64,000 nt of DNA from Aurelia coerulea (Eukaryota > Cnidaria > Scyphozoa > Semaeostomeae > Ulmaridae), in NCBI GenBank assembly GCA_039566865.1, contig CM076947.1, positions 23,623,501 through 23,687,500 on the forward strand. The letters run 5' to 3'. Made by a program: the position numbers and the translations under genes. Positions 48,376 to 59,299 of this stretch are shown here, one piece after another; within the stretch, counting starts at the first letter, position 1, and each line of letters opens with the position of its first letter. The notes beneath the pieces were generated by a model that saw nothing but the letters and a program-made list of their open reading frames with translations, was not told the origin of the DNA and did no database searches.

Positions 48376-49523
48376 CCGTGTGAACCAGGAAAAGTTCCCA
48401 CCTTTGAAAATTCATAGCATCAAGAGTACTGGATGGATTGGAATGAATCAATATTAGCTTAACAGCGATTAGCGGCTGCAGACAAAGGAAATTCTCTCAA
48501 GCAGTAATTCAAAACAAACAAAGCCGCAAAAGTTTCCCCAAAACTGGTAGGGCAAACTCTCGCCTTGTGCAAGCGAAAGATGGTTTTTAAGGGAAGTTAT
48601 GTGCTTATAGCGAAAGAAGAAGGGTAAATCTAAAGTTCTGTCGCTTAGATTATGTTTATTTGATTTAGGAGCTGTTTTGTAATCGTTTCATTTTAAGCCC
48701 TAAAGACGCGAGAATTACAATGCCTTCTGCTCCGCTCCTGAATCAAATAAATATACTCTAAGCGAGAGAACTTTAGATTTACCCTTCTTCTTTCGCTATA
48801 AGCACATAACTTCCCTTAAAAACCATCTTTCGCTTGCACAAGGCGAGAGTTTGCCCTACCAGTTTTGGGGAAACTTTTGCGGCTTTGTTTGTTTTGAATT
48901 ATTGGTTGAGAGAATTTCCTTTGTCTGCAGCCGCTAATCGCTTTGAATTGAGGTGTCAATCAAATATTGCTTGACAGCCAAAAGATGGAAGTATTTTTGT
49001 GATTTTTCTCGCCTTCTTACGAGCACTGGCAAAATTGGTGAATTCAAGTTTATAAAAACTTTGTGGTTGCAAAATGACTGAAAATGGCCTAAAGTACTTG
49101 ATCAAATCATAAAGTACTCCTCGCTCAGAACAACAGAGAAAATGCAATTTTTCATGGGTGAGAGATCTCGTCTGCACATTTATTGCCATATGGGATTGAC
49201 AATATTTAGTATCTGTTTGAGAATCTATTTCTTATAATTCTTGAGAGAGGCGAAACGCTCATGCGCATTGTTCTGTGTCAGGAGAGTCCTAACGATTTGA
49301 TCAAGTGTTTTAGGCCCTTTTTCAGTTATTTTGCAACCATGAAATGTTTGTAAAGTTGGATTTACCTATATTTGCAGTGCTCGTAAGAAGACGAGAAAAA
49401 TCACAAAAATACTTCGATCTTTTGGCTTTTAACTAGAATTTGAAATTTGAATCATTTAAATCCACGAAAGACTTGTGGTGCTACTTATTTTCGAAATTGG
49501 GAACTTTTTTCTGGCTCACCCGG
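48376..49523. mobile_element. TA-flanked mariner-type element containing a nested MITE
   Basis: Ends CCGTGTGAACCAGGAAAAG and, inverted, CTTTTTTCTGGCTCACCCGG, with TA at 48374-48375 and 49524-49525. Internal inverted pairs (about 48970-49085 against 49335-49440, around GAGCACTG and CGTCTTCTTACGAGC) show long arms. The MULE MITE at 48458-48966 splits the left arm. Confidence 0.72.
48458..48966. mobile_element. Foldback MITE, MULE type, copy 4 (ends eroded)
   Basis: Nearly identical to the interior of copy 3 (11649-12223), from AGCGATTAGCGGCTGCAG to its inverse, but lacking the outer 50-60 bp of each end. The flanks AATATTAGCTT and AATATTGCTT may be a degraded TSD. Confidence 0.75.
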
Positions 49524-49685
49524 TATGTGAGTAGAGTTATGACGCCACATGTCATGTCCCAAAGGCAAACAAATATTCTTCCTTCTTTCCTAGCAAGAGG
49601 GTAGTGAATGGCATTTCGGGATCTGTGATTTGAACACTGTGAAACGACATTCGCTAGATGTTTATGATGTGAACTAGGATTCACC

Positions 49686-50102
49686 CACGGGGGGGGGGGG
49701 GGGGTGCTTCTATAGTAAAGGTAACTGGGGATATGCCGCGACCAAGGGTATCCTCTTTTGGACTTCTGGTCAGCCAAGGGTATACTTTTTTGCAATTTTG
49801 GCCCAGCAACGGCCTCTAGCCAAGGGTATCATTTTTGACAATATTGGTCCAGCGAACGGTCATGATATCATATTTGGTACAAATTTTACAACATCAGTCT
49901 AGAGAATGGTGAAAATTGGTCTAGCCAAGGGTACCATTTTCGTAAACATTGGTCCAGAGAATAGTAAAATTGGTCTAGTCAAGGGTACCATTTTTGTAAA
50001 AGTTTGTCTAGCCAACGAAACCATTTTGAATATGCTCGTGGCAGACCCCTAACCGCCCCTAACCTAAAATTTGGCCAAGAACCCCCCCCTCCCCCACCCG
50101 TG
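49686..50102. mobile_element. hAT-type MITE, 417 bp
   Basis: Ends CACGGGGG and CCCCCACCCGTG are roughly inverted, with a perfect 8-bp TSD GATTCACC (49678-49685 and 50103-50110). The interior has four or five imperfect copies of a roughly 50-bp unit around TAGCCAAGGGTAYCATTTT. Confidence 0.8.
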
Positions 50103-50110
50103 GATTCACC

Positions 50111-52328
50111 AGTTTTACGTCACCCGTAATGTAAACTGGTTATTTTTGTTCCGCCGAGCGTGTTGTCACAATACTATAAGGCCACTGGGTGTCACAAAAT
50201 GTGATCTTCATGGAACCAAATGTAATAGCGGATGTATGCGAGCGGTCTGACAAAGAAAGTCAATCAGCAAAGACAACTACTAATTATATCTTAATTCTTT
50301 TCTCTCATATTTTCTTTGAGTATTCCGTTGAACGTATATATATATCTAGATATATTACTGTCACCAAATGTGAACTGATGTGTGTGTGCGGTTCGGCGAG
50401 GTGACTTGCGTCCCTGCCATTGAACCTGAAGACTTCGTTATTCTCCAAGCAAATATGTTTATAATGCTACACAAACAATAGTTACTTCGCGACTATCAAA
50501 ACAAAGGATCTTATTGGTTGATGCATGATCTTAATGTGTCAAATCTGATGTCAATGATAAACAATACTGCAACAAAAGAGTATGTTCTGGGGAATTCTAG
50601 CTAAAGGAATAATAGCAATTATTCTACAACGACATGCAAAGGAATCCTTCAGTCTAATTATTCCTGTGATGACTAAAGATCTTAATCCGATCAAAAGATT
50701 GACTTGTTTCACATTCTTAATGGACCATACAAACAAATATAAATGAATCTAGCAACTGTGGACTTCTGTAACTTTGTTGATCTAAGTTTAATTGGTTTCT
50801 AGGCGTTACCTCTACTCTTGCATTCTATGTGACGTTTTCTGTTTCTAAGGCTAGAGTAATTCTGTTGGCTCATCTTTCAGAGCATCCTAAATACGATACA
50901 ACAAAAAGGCACTGCTCAGTCTCTCACAAGCACTGACAGTCCTTGAATAATCTAACTCCAAAATGTATTACCTAGCTAGGGCATCAAACGGCTTCAAACA
51001 CAACATGGACACAAGTACTTTCACAAGCTACTTGCACCAAGGAAAACTAATCGTCCGACCTTACTTAGCCTAACTTATCCGGTCACTAATTAAGGAAATA
51101 TCTTCTGCATATCATGAATAACTTTAGATAACTTTGGGGAACAACAAGATCGAAATTTTAGCTGTATTACAGTAATGTACGATCAGGAGCAGAAAAATAA
51201 TGAATTTGTGTAGCGACAGGAAGTCCAGGAACGGTGTATACTGACTTAGTATACTCATTTCCCGTCGCAGTCGGAGTAAGATTTCGACCCAAAAACAGAA
51301 AATTTCCAACTTTTCAGGTCAAGAGATAATATGCCTCTTCTGTGATAACAGGAGCGGTGAATAATCATTTAGTTTTATTCATTTCCCGTTACAGTCGGAG
51401 TAATATTTTGAGCCAAAAACAGAAAATGAAAGCAAAAGCGAATCCTCCGTAACACAAGTCAAAGCGTTTCCGTGTGAACAGAACCCCAATCTGATATGAA
51501 ATGAAAACAGTGTTGTGTGAACAGAGCCCCATACATACATACATACATACATACATATTTTATTTTAAAAGCAGGTCGATAGCTGGCAGCATAGTGCTGA
51601 TGTGGACCTGCTACAAATTACCCAATCCGATATGAAATGAAAACGGTGTCGTCGTGTTAACAGAGCCCCAATCTGATATGAAATGAAAACGGTATCGTGT
51701 CAACGAAGCCTTAACTTTCAGCTTTTTGAATATTTTGAATTTAGAAGTAGCGAAGAAGAAGCCGTAGCGTTTCCAGACACCTTTCAATCTGAAGTACCTG
51801 TCTGAGACACTTTTTTACAGGACCAGATAGCACGCAAAAGACTGTTGGTGTTGCTTGTGTGATTTTACTCGTAAACAGCCCGTCAAGAACAAGATAAACG
51901 ATCAAGGTCGTGTTCTATTTCAAAACAACCACACGGAACAAATCCACATGGTTTGAAGGATGCTAAAAGGAGAACGCTGACTTCGTTGAAAGAATTCTCG
52001 AATTTTGCGGTGAGTGAGATTTTTTTTATTAAATATTCTTGTCATAAGGTCGGTCAAACTAGATACAGTAAAAGCCGCATAAAAGAACCTGCGATTTCCT
52101 TTAACTAGTTGTTCTTATATAAAAGGTGCTTGGCCAGAATCAGGCTGGAGATGCTTAATCCACAGTCTCTTATTTGTGATGGGGGTTTTTATTGTGTTTC
52201 TCATCAGAAACGATTTATTTAGAGAATCATCTGAGAACGTTTGTCTGGAAGATTTTGTTTTGTTAATGCCATGGTTTCTTTCAAGAAAACTAGGAACATT
52301 TTTGGGTTATTTTTGGCACCAACGACTG
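50111..52328. other. Intergenic stretch with minor repeats
   Basis: No gene recognised. CATTTCCCGTYRCAGTCGGA occurs twice (about 51256 and 51380). CCAATCTGATATGAAATGAA is repeated three times at 51487-51690 around a (CATA)n run (51531-51556). A terminus-like ACAGTAAAAGCCGCATAA is at about 52065, similar to the MITE at 63654. Confidence 0.45.
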
Positions 52329-52333
52329 GTTTA

Positions 52334-52792
52334 CACCCTGTAGAACGTCTGTGCAGTATTGTAGAGGCTGTTCAGTAAGACAGCGGTTGTCCAGTGCAAT
52401 ACAGGGATCACATGATGTCATTGGTGGGATTACATGCAGTAAATTTTAGGCTATTCAGTTATTTACAGGGATAACATACAGTAAATGAGAGGGGAACATA
52501 ATGTCATTGGTGGGATTGCCTCAGTAAATTTCAGGTTATTCAGTAAATTGTAGGGCTTACATGATGTCCTTGGCGGGATCACATCAGTAAGGTTGAGGCT
52601 ATTCAGTTACTTACAGGGATAACAAGCAGTGCCGTACAGGGATAACATCGTGTCGTTGCAGGGATGACATCAGTAAAGTAGTGGTTACTCAGTATTCTGC
52701 GTGGATAACATCTTGTCGATACAGGGATCACATCAGTTATTTCAAGGTTATTCAGTTACTTACAGGGATAACATCCAGTAAGGCAACGGGAT
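52334..52792. repeat. Left inverted terminus with subterminal repeat array
   Basis: The motif ACAGGGATAACA or ACAGGGATCACA recurs about nine times (for example 52401, 52465, 52613, 52636, 52658, 52721, 52762), alternating with CAGTAA and ATTCAGTTA pieces. Irregular spacing of about 20-60 bp. Likely transposase-binding sites by analogy. Confidence 0.88.
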
Positions 52793-52945
52793 TAACTCGC
52801 TAGCTTGGGGAATTTCTTCAGAAATTCTTAACGTGTTTTTGTAAAAAACGGGGGTTATATGAAGTGAATAGCACTACACGTTATTTTTTATAAGAAACTT
52901 GGATCAGCACTTAGTACTAAAAGTTTCTTAATTTCATATGAAAAT

Positions 52946-53912
52946 TTTAACCAAACCCCTCGAAAAGGTGACAGTTCGGCCCGTGAACCATAGCCCCAAG
53001 GGGGATTTCACTCCAAAGAGAAATATCGTGCATCTAGGCAAAGTCCTTTTTGCTTTCAAGAAATCCATCGAAAATCCGTAAAAACCTTTTGTTCTGAAAG
53101 TCTCGTACGATTCTCGAATGAGTGAAATGCCCCTCTCATAGCCCGGCAGAGGAAAGCAATAGATATCTTGTAATCCATATTCACGTATCGTTGAAACAAA
53201 ACTTGTAATCTAATAACTAAATTACATATCTAACTATCCTTTTCTTTGTGGGGAACGGAAGCGATTGTGCGGCAGCAAAACCTAAGGGTACTAGATTTTT
53301 CGCTCATCGGAAGCGACCTCACAGGTATAGCTGCACAGATTTATCAGATGAGCGCAAAATACATATCGCCCTTGATTTTTTGGAAAATTATTCATCGGGA
53401 GCAACCTCACAGGAATAGCTGCACAGGCTTACCCGCATGAATGAAATGAAATGTTTTAACAAATGAAACGAGACTTTTGGAATGAAAACTTCGGTTTGCT
53501 GAGGGTGACTTGCATAGGAATAGCTCTACAAGTTTGCATGCACAGGAATATCTCTGCAGGCAAGGGGAATAACCCCACCCTCAGCAAACGAGGATGTCCT
53601 TTTTTATGAAATTAGAGATGGAAAGAAATGAAATGTTTTAACAAATGAAACGAGACTTTGGGAATGAAAACTTTGGTTTGCTGAGGGTGACTTGCATAGG
53701 AATAGCTCTACAAGTTTGCATGCACAGGAATATCTCTGCAGGCAAGGGGAATAACCCCACCCTCAGCAAACGAGGATGTCCTTTTTTATGAAATTAGGGA
53801 TGGAATATTATTCCTGTTATCTGGCGATGTAAGGAAACATATTTTTGTAAGGAAATATTCGATCCGAAGTCGTTTAGGGGGGAGAAAACATCCTTTTGGA
53901 GGTTTTTGCTGC
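52946..53912 (-). repeat. Split direct repeat B2 (967 bp)
   Basis: Matches 54744-55710 at the same length, with few substitutions. Contains a 182-bp tandem duplication (about 53440-53805) whose unit carries GGTTTGCTGAGGGTG and its inverse CACCCTCAGCAAACC-like partner, that is, a hairpin in each unit. Confidence 0.88.
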
Positions 53913-54210
53913 AGCACAAGAGCGCTTCATTGCGATGAGACGCAGCTGAAAAATGTACAATAATGATGAATAAAATAATTAAATCAACAATAATGAAAGA
54001 TACGCTTCAATTAGATCTATAATGTATAAGGTCGATAAGCAGTGAATATCAATAAACTGTTCGTAATGTCCAACAAACTGATTAAACAACGTGTTTTAAC
54101 GAAACTAATACTGAACTAACTCTGCCCATTCGAAATCTTCGGGGATTTGGTTTTGTTTGTTTTAAATGCCTTACCGCTTCAGTTTTAAGAACTGGGTTGG
54201 GTGGGTTGGG

Positions 54211-54744
54211 TCGCTTTGAAGTGTTATGCAGGCTTGTGCCGTGTCGAGAATGTTCTCGAAAGCTAGAGCTCGTGGTTGTATGCTCGATGCCAACGGTTAC
54301 CCTTAGTGGCTTTTGATTGGTTGTTTGTAACGGAAATGCATTTGATTGGCTACAATTGGTCACGAGGCTTTGAATGTCTTTCACTTCATTGGTCAAGAAA
54401 ATGGTGTATTCGTCACCTGACTATTGACCCACTATCTCGGGGTCATCTGTTGAAACCCTTCTTCTGCCGTATGATTTATAGATTAAAAGTGTGAAAGTAG
54501 AATTCAATCGTAAAAGTTTTGTGAAATGCTAAATTTTCCGAATTCGTCGTTCGATCGCAATATTCCTTTTAAAATTGTATGGTTGGACTTTAGAAAGGCC
54601 AATAATTCGTGGAAGGGTTTCGTTGTGTGCAGAGCTGCACGATTTGAAAACATAAAAGTTTGATACGAGGATCGTTGATAAAATCAAGGGGGGAGTTCTA
54701 AGGATTCTGCTTAACCCCTGCTAAAGTGTGGCTTTAGCTGGCAT
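54211..54744 (-). repeat. Split direct repeat A2 (534 bp)
   Basis: Matches 60231-60762. Contains a copy of the leader region upstream of gag and abuts B1 directly at 54744. Confidence 0.88.
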
Positions 54745-55710
54745 TTAACCAGACCCCTCAAAAAGGTGACAGTTCGGCCCGTGAACCATAGCCCCAAGGG
54801 GGATTTCACTCCAAAGAGAAATATCGTGCATCTAGGCAAAGTCCTTTTTGCTTTCAAAAAATCCATCGAAAATCCGTAAAAACCTTTTATTCTGAAAGTC
54901 TCGTACGATTCTCGAATGAGTGAAATGCCCCTCTCATAGCCCGGCAGAGGAAAGCAATAGATATCTTGTAATCCATATTCACGTATCGTTGAAACAAAAC
55001 TTGTAATCTAATAACTAAATTACATATCTAACTATCCTTTTCTTTGTGGGGAACGGAAGCGATTGTGCGGCAGCAAAACCTAAGGGTACTAGATTTTTCG
55101 CTCATCGGAAGCGACCTCACAGGTATAGCTGCACAGATTTATCAGATGAGCGCAAAATACATATCGCCCTTGATTTTTTGGAAAATTATTCATCGGGAGC
55201 AACCTCACAGGAATAGCTGCACAGGCTTACCCGCATGAATGAAATGAAATGTTTTAACAAATGAAACGAGACTTTGGGAATGAAAACTTCGGTTTGCTGA
55301 GGGTGACTTGCATAGGAATAGCTCTACAAGTTTGCATGCACAGGAATATCTCTGCAGGCAAGGGGAATAACCCCACCCTCAGCAAACGAGGATGTCCTTT
55401 TTTATGAAATTAGAGATGGAAAGAAATGAAATGTTTTAACAAATGAAACGAGACTTTGGGAATGAAAACTTCGGTTTGCTGAGGGTGACTTGCATAGGAA
55501 TAGCTCTACAAGTTTGCATGCACAGGAATATCTCTGCAGGCAAGGGGAATAACCCCACCCTCAGCAAACGAGGATGTCCTTTTTTATGAAATTAGAGATG
55601 GAATATTATTCCTGTTATCTGGCGATGTAAGGAAACATATTTTTGTAAGGAAATATTCGATCCGAAGTCTTTTAGGGGGGAGAAAACGTCCTTTTGGAGG
55701 TTTTTGCTGC
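54744..55710 (-). repeat. Split direct repeat B1 (967 bp)
   Basis: Internal copy of 52946-53912, including the 182-bp duplicated hairpin units (about 55236-55602). Confidence 0.88.
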
Positions 55711-56486
55711 CACAGAACGCGCTTGCGCGGTTCCCCAAAAGACGAAGGGAAAGATGTTCGTTTCTAGGACTTTTAGAGAGGTGGGGGGGGGGGGGGGATT
55801 TTTAATTCTTTCGATTTGCTATCCAGAGGCGTAATAAATTTCTAAAAGTAATTCTTAGTTCTCTAGTTTCCATTGTTAGGGACGGTGCGAATTGTTTCCC
55901 ATTGCACGGCCGGTGGGGAAACAAAATCTAGTGGGAGATTAGCTCGTCCTGAAAATATAACAAAACAAACAAAGAATTTACTCCAAACCAAATGCCCTGT
56001 CAGCCCTATATGACTGCCCCGTGTGTAAAAATGTTTGATCTCAAAAGATAGACTGGTGAAATATGCTCTTTACGTTTATATATCTAAAATATTAATGTCG
56101 CTTTGAACCAATCATTTTTTTGTTTTTGTTTTTTTTTTTTTGTTTTGCATATTAAACATTTCTTTGAGCATTTTTTAATAGCCCTCATGTACTATTTGGG
56201 CATTGTTTTGTTTATTGTTTTTTGTTTTTGTTTGTTTGTTTGTTTGTTTGTTGTTTTTTTATTATCTTTTGGTTTTATATCAAAATTCTCAAATGCCATC
56301 TTCAGCTACTGCCCCTTAGGTACTTTCTCAACTGAAAGGGTAGATCCCGTTCTGTCCATGCTCAAAGCAAACAACAAAATTAGTGGCCCTGTTGAATTTT
56401 GCACCTTGACATGCAATAGAAAAATTCCCGCACCGTCCTTTATGTGAATTTCCATGGCAGAAGATTTCGAATTGATGACCCAGTTT
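55711..56486 (-). other. Retrotransposon 3-prime untranslated region
   Basis: Lies between the recombinase stop and repeat B1. Contains a G-run (about 55782-55797) and T-rich runs including (TTTG)n near 56231. No gene. Confidence 0.6.
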
Positions 56487-57542
56487 TTAGCCTGGTAACT
56501 GTAAAATGCTCTTTGAAGCTTGTGCAAAGGTAGAGACCGGAGTGCGAACATATCTCTCAAAGCAATCTGAAGACCAGCGCCCTAGAGCTTTGATAAGCCA
56601 TGTAGGAATATTGGCGGCTGCGGCTGCGGTTGCTGCCCCTATTCGAAAGCTGTGTCCTGCGAATTCGTGCTCCTCCAGACCTCCTCTACTTAGCAAATAC
56701 CTGACTTCACGGGTGAACAATTGTTTTGATAGTGGTTTTCCAGACTTGTAGGTAAAGAGAGGTCCCCTTGTAGATCCCCTTATAGCTAGGTATTGTTTGA
56801 GTGCGGTAACGGGGCAGATTTCATGACCAGTTCCTCCGATCGTTAAAGTTGTGCCTCTTTGGAAGGGGTCTGTTTTTGACGATTTTAGCCTGATGTGCAT
56901 CATCTCTTGGTTGTTAACAGTACTAATTGAGCAATCTTCAGGGGTTAATGATTTCTTATCCTCTGAGTTGGGGCTTGAAGTGAACTCGCTGACCCTCATG
57001 AAGCCGAAGAAAGCAAGGCAGATCGCCGCCCATACCATCTTGTTGTCCACGTTGTTCGAGAAACCGGGTTGTAAAAACTGGTATAAAAGCTGGAGGTGAG
57101 CTGGAGTGATAGGTTTTCTTATTTTTTCGGAATCACCTTGAGATCTTCTGATACCTCTCATGATATATTGTAAGCGTTCGAACGATTCGAGTTTAAGTGC
57201 AAAATTATTCTTGAGGTGAAGGTGTTTTACAGCGGACAAGTAGCATTTTATTGTGCTGTGTTTTAGAGTTTTGGCCAAATAAGTCACGAAGTAGCACAGT
57301 ACAGTCTCGTTGGTTGGTAGCAGTGGTCCGAAATTGTGCAGTTTGAAATGATGACAGAATAACAGAAACTGTTTTTCACCTGTTAGGTAGCTCTTTTTGG
57401 TTGTCTCGGCTAACGAAAATTCTGCAAATTGCTGAAAATGTGCATTCAGAGCTGCAAGATGCTGGAAGGAATCTGCTGTGGTGTGCTGTCCGCGGAGGGG
57501 GCCAATGTCCGGAAGCGAGTCACCTGAAACCGAGATAGAGAG
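56487..57542 (-). CDS. Tyrosine recombinase of the Ngaro-like element
   Basis: Open frame of 351 codons from just after a TGA at 57545-57543 to the stop at 56487. It starts inside the RT ORF, overlapping it by 97 nt in the -1 frame. There is no ATG before the core-binding domain (SYLTGEKQFLLFCHHFKL then STIKCYLSAVKHLHLK). Expression by -1 frameshifting or a spliced product is therefore likely. The catalytic domain shows FMRVSEF (Arg I), GHSFRIGAA (His-x-x-Arg) and GRWSSDCFERYVR with the nucleophilic Tyr. All core residues are present, so it could be active. Role: integration of the circular cDNA intermediate. Confidence 0.88.
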   Translation of the reverse strand, partial: LSISVSGDSLPDIGPLRGQHTTADSFQHLAALNAHFQQFAEFSLAETTKKSYLTGEKQFLLFCHHFKLHNFGPLLPTNETVLCYFVTYLAKTLKHSTIKCYLSAVKHLHLKNNFALKLESFERLQYIMRGIRRSQGDSEKIRKPITPAHLQLLYQFLQPGFSNNVDNKMVWAAICLAFFGFMRVSEFTSSPNSEDKKSLTPEDCSISTVNNQEMMHIRLKSSKTDPFQRGTTLTIGGTGHEICPVTALKQYLAIRGSTRGPLFTYKSGKPLSKQLFTREVRYLLSRGGLEEHEFAGHSFRIGAATAAAAANIPTWLIKALGRWSSDCFERYVRTPVSTFAQASKSILQLPG

Positions 57543-59299
57543 TCAGCGAGTTCGTTTTGTACTCCCGGGACATGCTTTGCCTTAATGTGGAAATTACCTG
57601 ACATTGTAATGAGAGTTAGATGTCGAAGGAGCTTCATGATACTCTCGCACTTAGATTTTTTGGAATTTATGACCTGAACAACAGCTAGGTTGTCGCAGTT
57701 AAGCAGTATCTGCTTGCGTGACCAATTGCGGCCCCAAATAGCGCATGCAGCAACTATAGCAAATAGTTCTTGCCAATTAATACTAATGCCGCGGGCACCA
57801 AGCATTTGGTGCAGTTGCCACCTACCCTGGAACCACTGAGAACCGCAGATTCCACCATAGCCTAGTGTACCTGATGCATCTGTGTGGAGTTGCAGATCTA
57901 CTGAATTTTCCCAGTACGGGTTCAGAAAAAACGCCTTACCATTCCACCCAACTAGGAACTGCTTCCACATTTCCAAATCTGCAAAGAATGCCCTTGTTAG
58001 TTTAATGCGATGGTGTTGCTTTTTCAGTCCACACATGAGATTAATAATGCGCTGTAGAAAAACCCGCCCTGGAGGAATAACTTTGCAGGCAAAAGCAAGG
58101 GAGCCCACTAGTGACTGAATTTCAACCAATGTTGCGTGCTTTTTGAAAGACCACTTGGCCAGCTCTTCCGAGAGACGAGTTACCTTGTCTTCGGGGAGGC
58201 GTGCAACCATGCTGTCTGAGTCCAGAACTATTCCTAGAAATTCGAGCTCCGTAGAAGGTCCCTGCGTTTTGCCTGGAGAAAGCGGTATTCCCAGGTTCTG
58301 GAATGTGGATAGCATGCTTGTAAGACTTACCTGGCAGGCGGAGCTCTCATCACCCTGTGCAGATTTTGGCTCTAAGATTAGAAAATCGTCTAGTAAATGG
58401 CAGACATATGATATCGCGCATTTTTCCTTTAAAATCCACTCTACTCCCTCGGAAAGTTGGTTAAAAAGAAACGGCGCGCTTCGAAGACCAAAAGGGAGGA
58501 CCTTATCAAAGTAGTAAAGGCCCTGCCACTTCATTCCTAGAAGTTCCCAGTCGTCCGGGTGGACCGGAAAGAGCCTGAACGCGGACTCAATATCGGTTTT
58601 CGCCATGTACGTGTGTGGTCCCAATACTTGGATAGCCCTGATTGCATCGTCAATAGTGACATAAGAAAGGGAGTACTTTTCTCCCTCAATTGCGGAATTT
58701 ATCGAATCACCTGTTTTGGGGTAGGAGAGATGGAAAATCGTTCTGAATTTTTCAGAGTTTTTCTTTGGTACGAGGCCGAGTGGCGAAACTTGAAAGTTTT
58801 CGAAAGGTGGGTCTCTGAAAGGACCTGCTGTGCGACCCATACTCACCTCCTTTGCAATATTTTCTGTTACCTTAGCTGGGTTACAATTGGCGCTTGGCAA
58901 ATTTTTTGCTTCTCTTGGAAACCTAGGCCCTTCGTACCCGATATGAGCACCTTCTTGTAACTCTTTGCAGAGTTTTTTGACAAATTCTGGTGTCGGGTGG
59001 CTGCGAAGCTCATATTCTAACCTTACTACGTCAATAGGAGTAACTACACTATCATCAAAAACAGAACTAACTACGACTGAGTGGAGGGGGCCCTCTTGCT
59101 CCGCTACGTCGCATGGAGTCTTGGGGGCACATCGTGCGGGCGTGGCTACCAAAGCAGCCTGGTTGGTTACATATGTGGCGGTAGGGGCAGGGGTTGGACA
59201 AACAGGGTCTGTCACGGTTGAAGTTGTTGCAAATTCCGTCCCTTTTGGCAACAGCTTCTGACTTATTGTTATAGGGTCCATTGCTAAAAAGTGATGCAT
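57446..59299 (-). CDS. Reverse transcriptase-RNase H of the Ngaro-like element
   Basis: 617 residues, ATG at 59299, overlapping the gag ORF by 233 nt. The RT part begins around residue 130 (GLVPKKNSEKFRTIFHLSYP), with TDIESAFRLFPVHPDDW, DKVLPFGLRSAPFLFN and the catalytic HLLDDFLIL (Asp pair). The RNase H part follows: HTDASGTLGYGGICG, INWQELFAIVAACAIWG, NCDNLAVVQVINS and GVQNELADSLSRF, carrying the DED-D acidic set. No adenine-methylase domain follows. The frame is intact end to end. Role: reverse transcription of the element RNA in the host cell. Confidence 0.92.
   Translation of the reverse strand: MHHFLAMDPITISQKLLPKGTEFATTSTVTDPVCPTPAPTATYVTNQAALVATPARCAPKTPCDVAEQEGPLHSVVVSSVFDDSVVTPIDVVRLEYELRSHPTPEFVKKLCKELQEGAHIGYEGPRFPREAKNLPSANCNPAKVTENIAKEVSMGRTAGPFRDPPFENFQVSPLGLVPKKNSEKFRTIFHLSYPKTGDSINSAIEGEKYSLSYVTIDDAIRAIQVLGPHTYMAKTDIESAFRLFPVHPDDWELLGMKWQGLYYFDKVLPFGLRSAPFLFNQLSEGVEWILKEKCAISYVCHLLDDFLILEPKSAQGDESSACQVSLTSMLSTFQNLGIPLSPGKTQGPSTELEFLGIVLDSDSMVARLPEDKVTRLSEELAKWSFKKHATLVEIQSLVGSLAFACKVIPPGRVFLQRIINLMCGLKKQHHRIKLTRAFFADLEMWKQFLVGWNGKAFFLNPYWENSVDLQLHTDASGTLGYGGICGSQWFQGRWQLHQMLGARGISINWQELFAIVAACAIWGRNWSRKQILLNCDNLAVVQVINSKKSKCESIMKLLRHLTLITMSGNFHIKAKHVPGVQNELADSLSRFQVTRFRTLAPSADSTPQQIPSSILQL

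Noticed and set aside
52401..52775. ACAGGGATAACA resembles part of a homing-endonuclease (I-SceI) site
   Set aside because: Only a partial match. The motif is repeated at irregular spacing as part of inverted termini, and no endonuclease gene is present.
53246..53440. 64-codon frame repeated exactly at 55044-55238
   Set aside because: It lies inside the split direct repeats of the retrotransposon, so its repetition is explained by repeat structure; no protein similarity.
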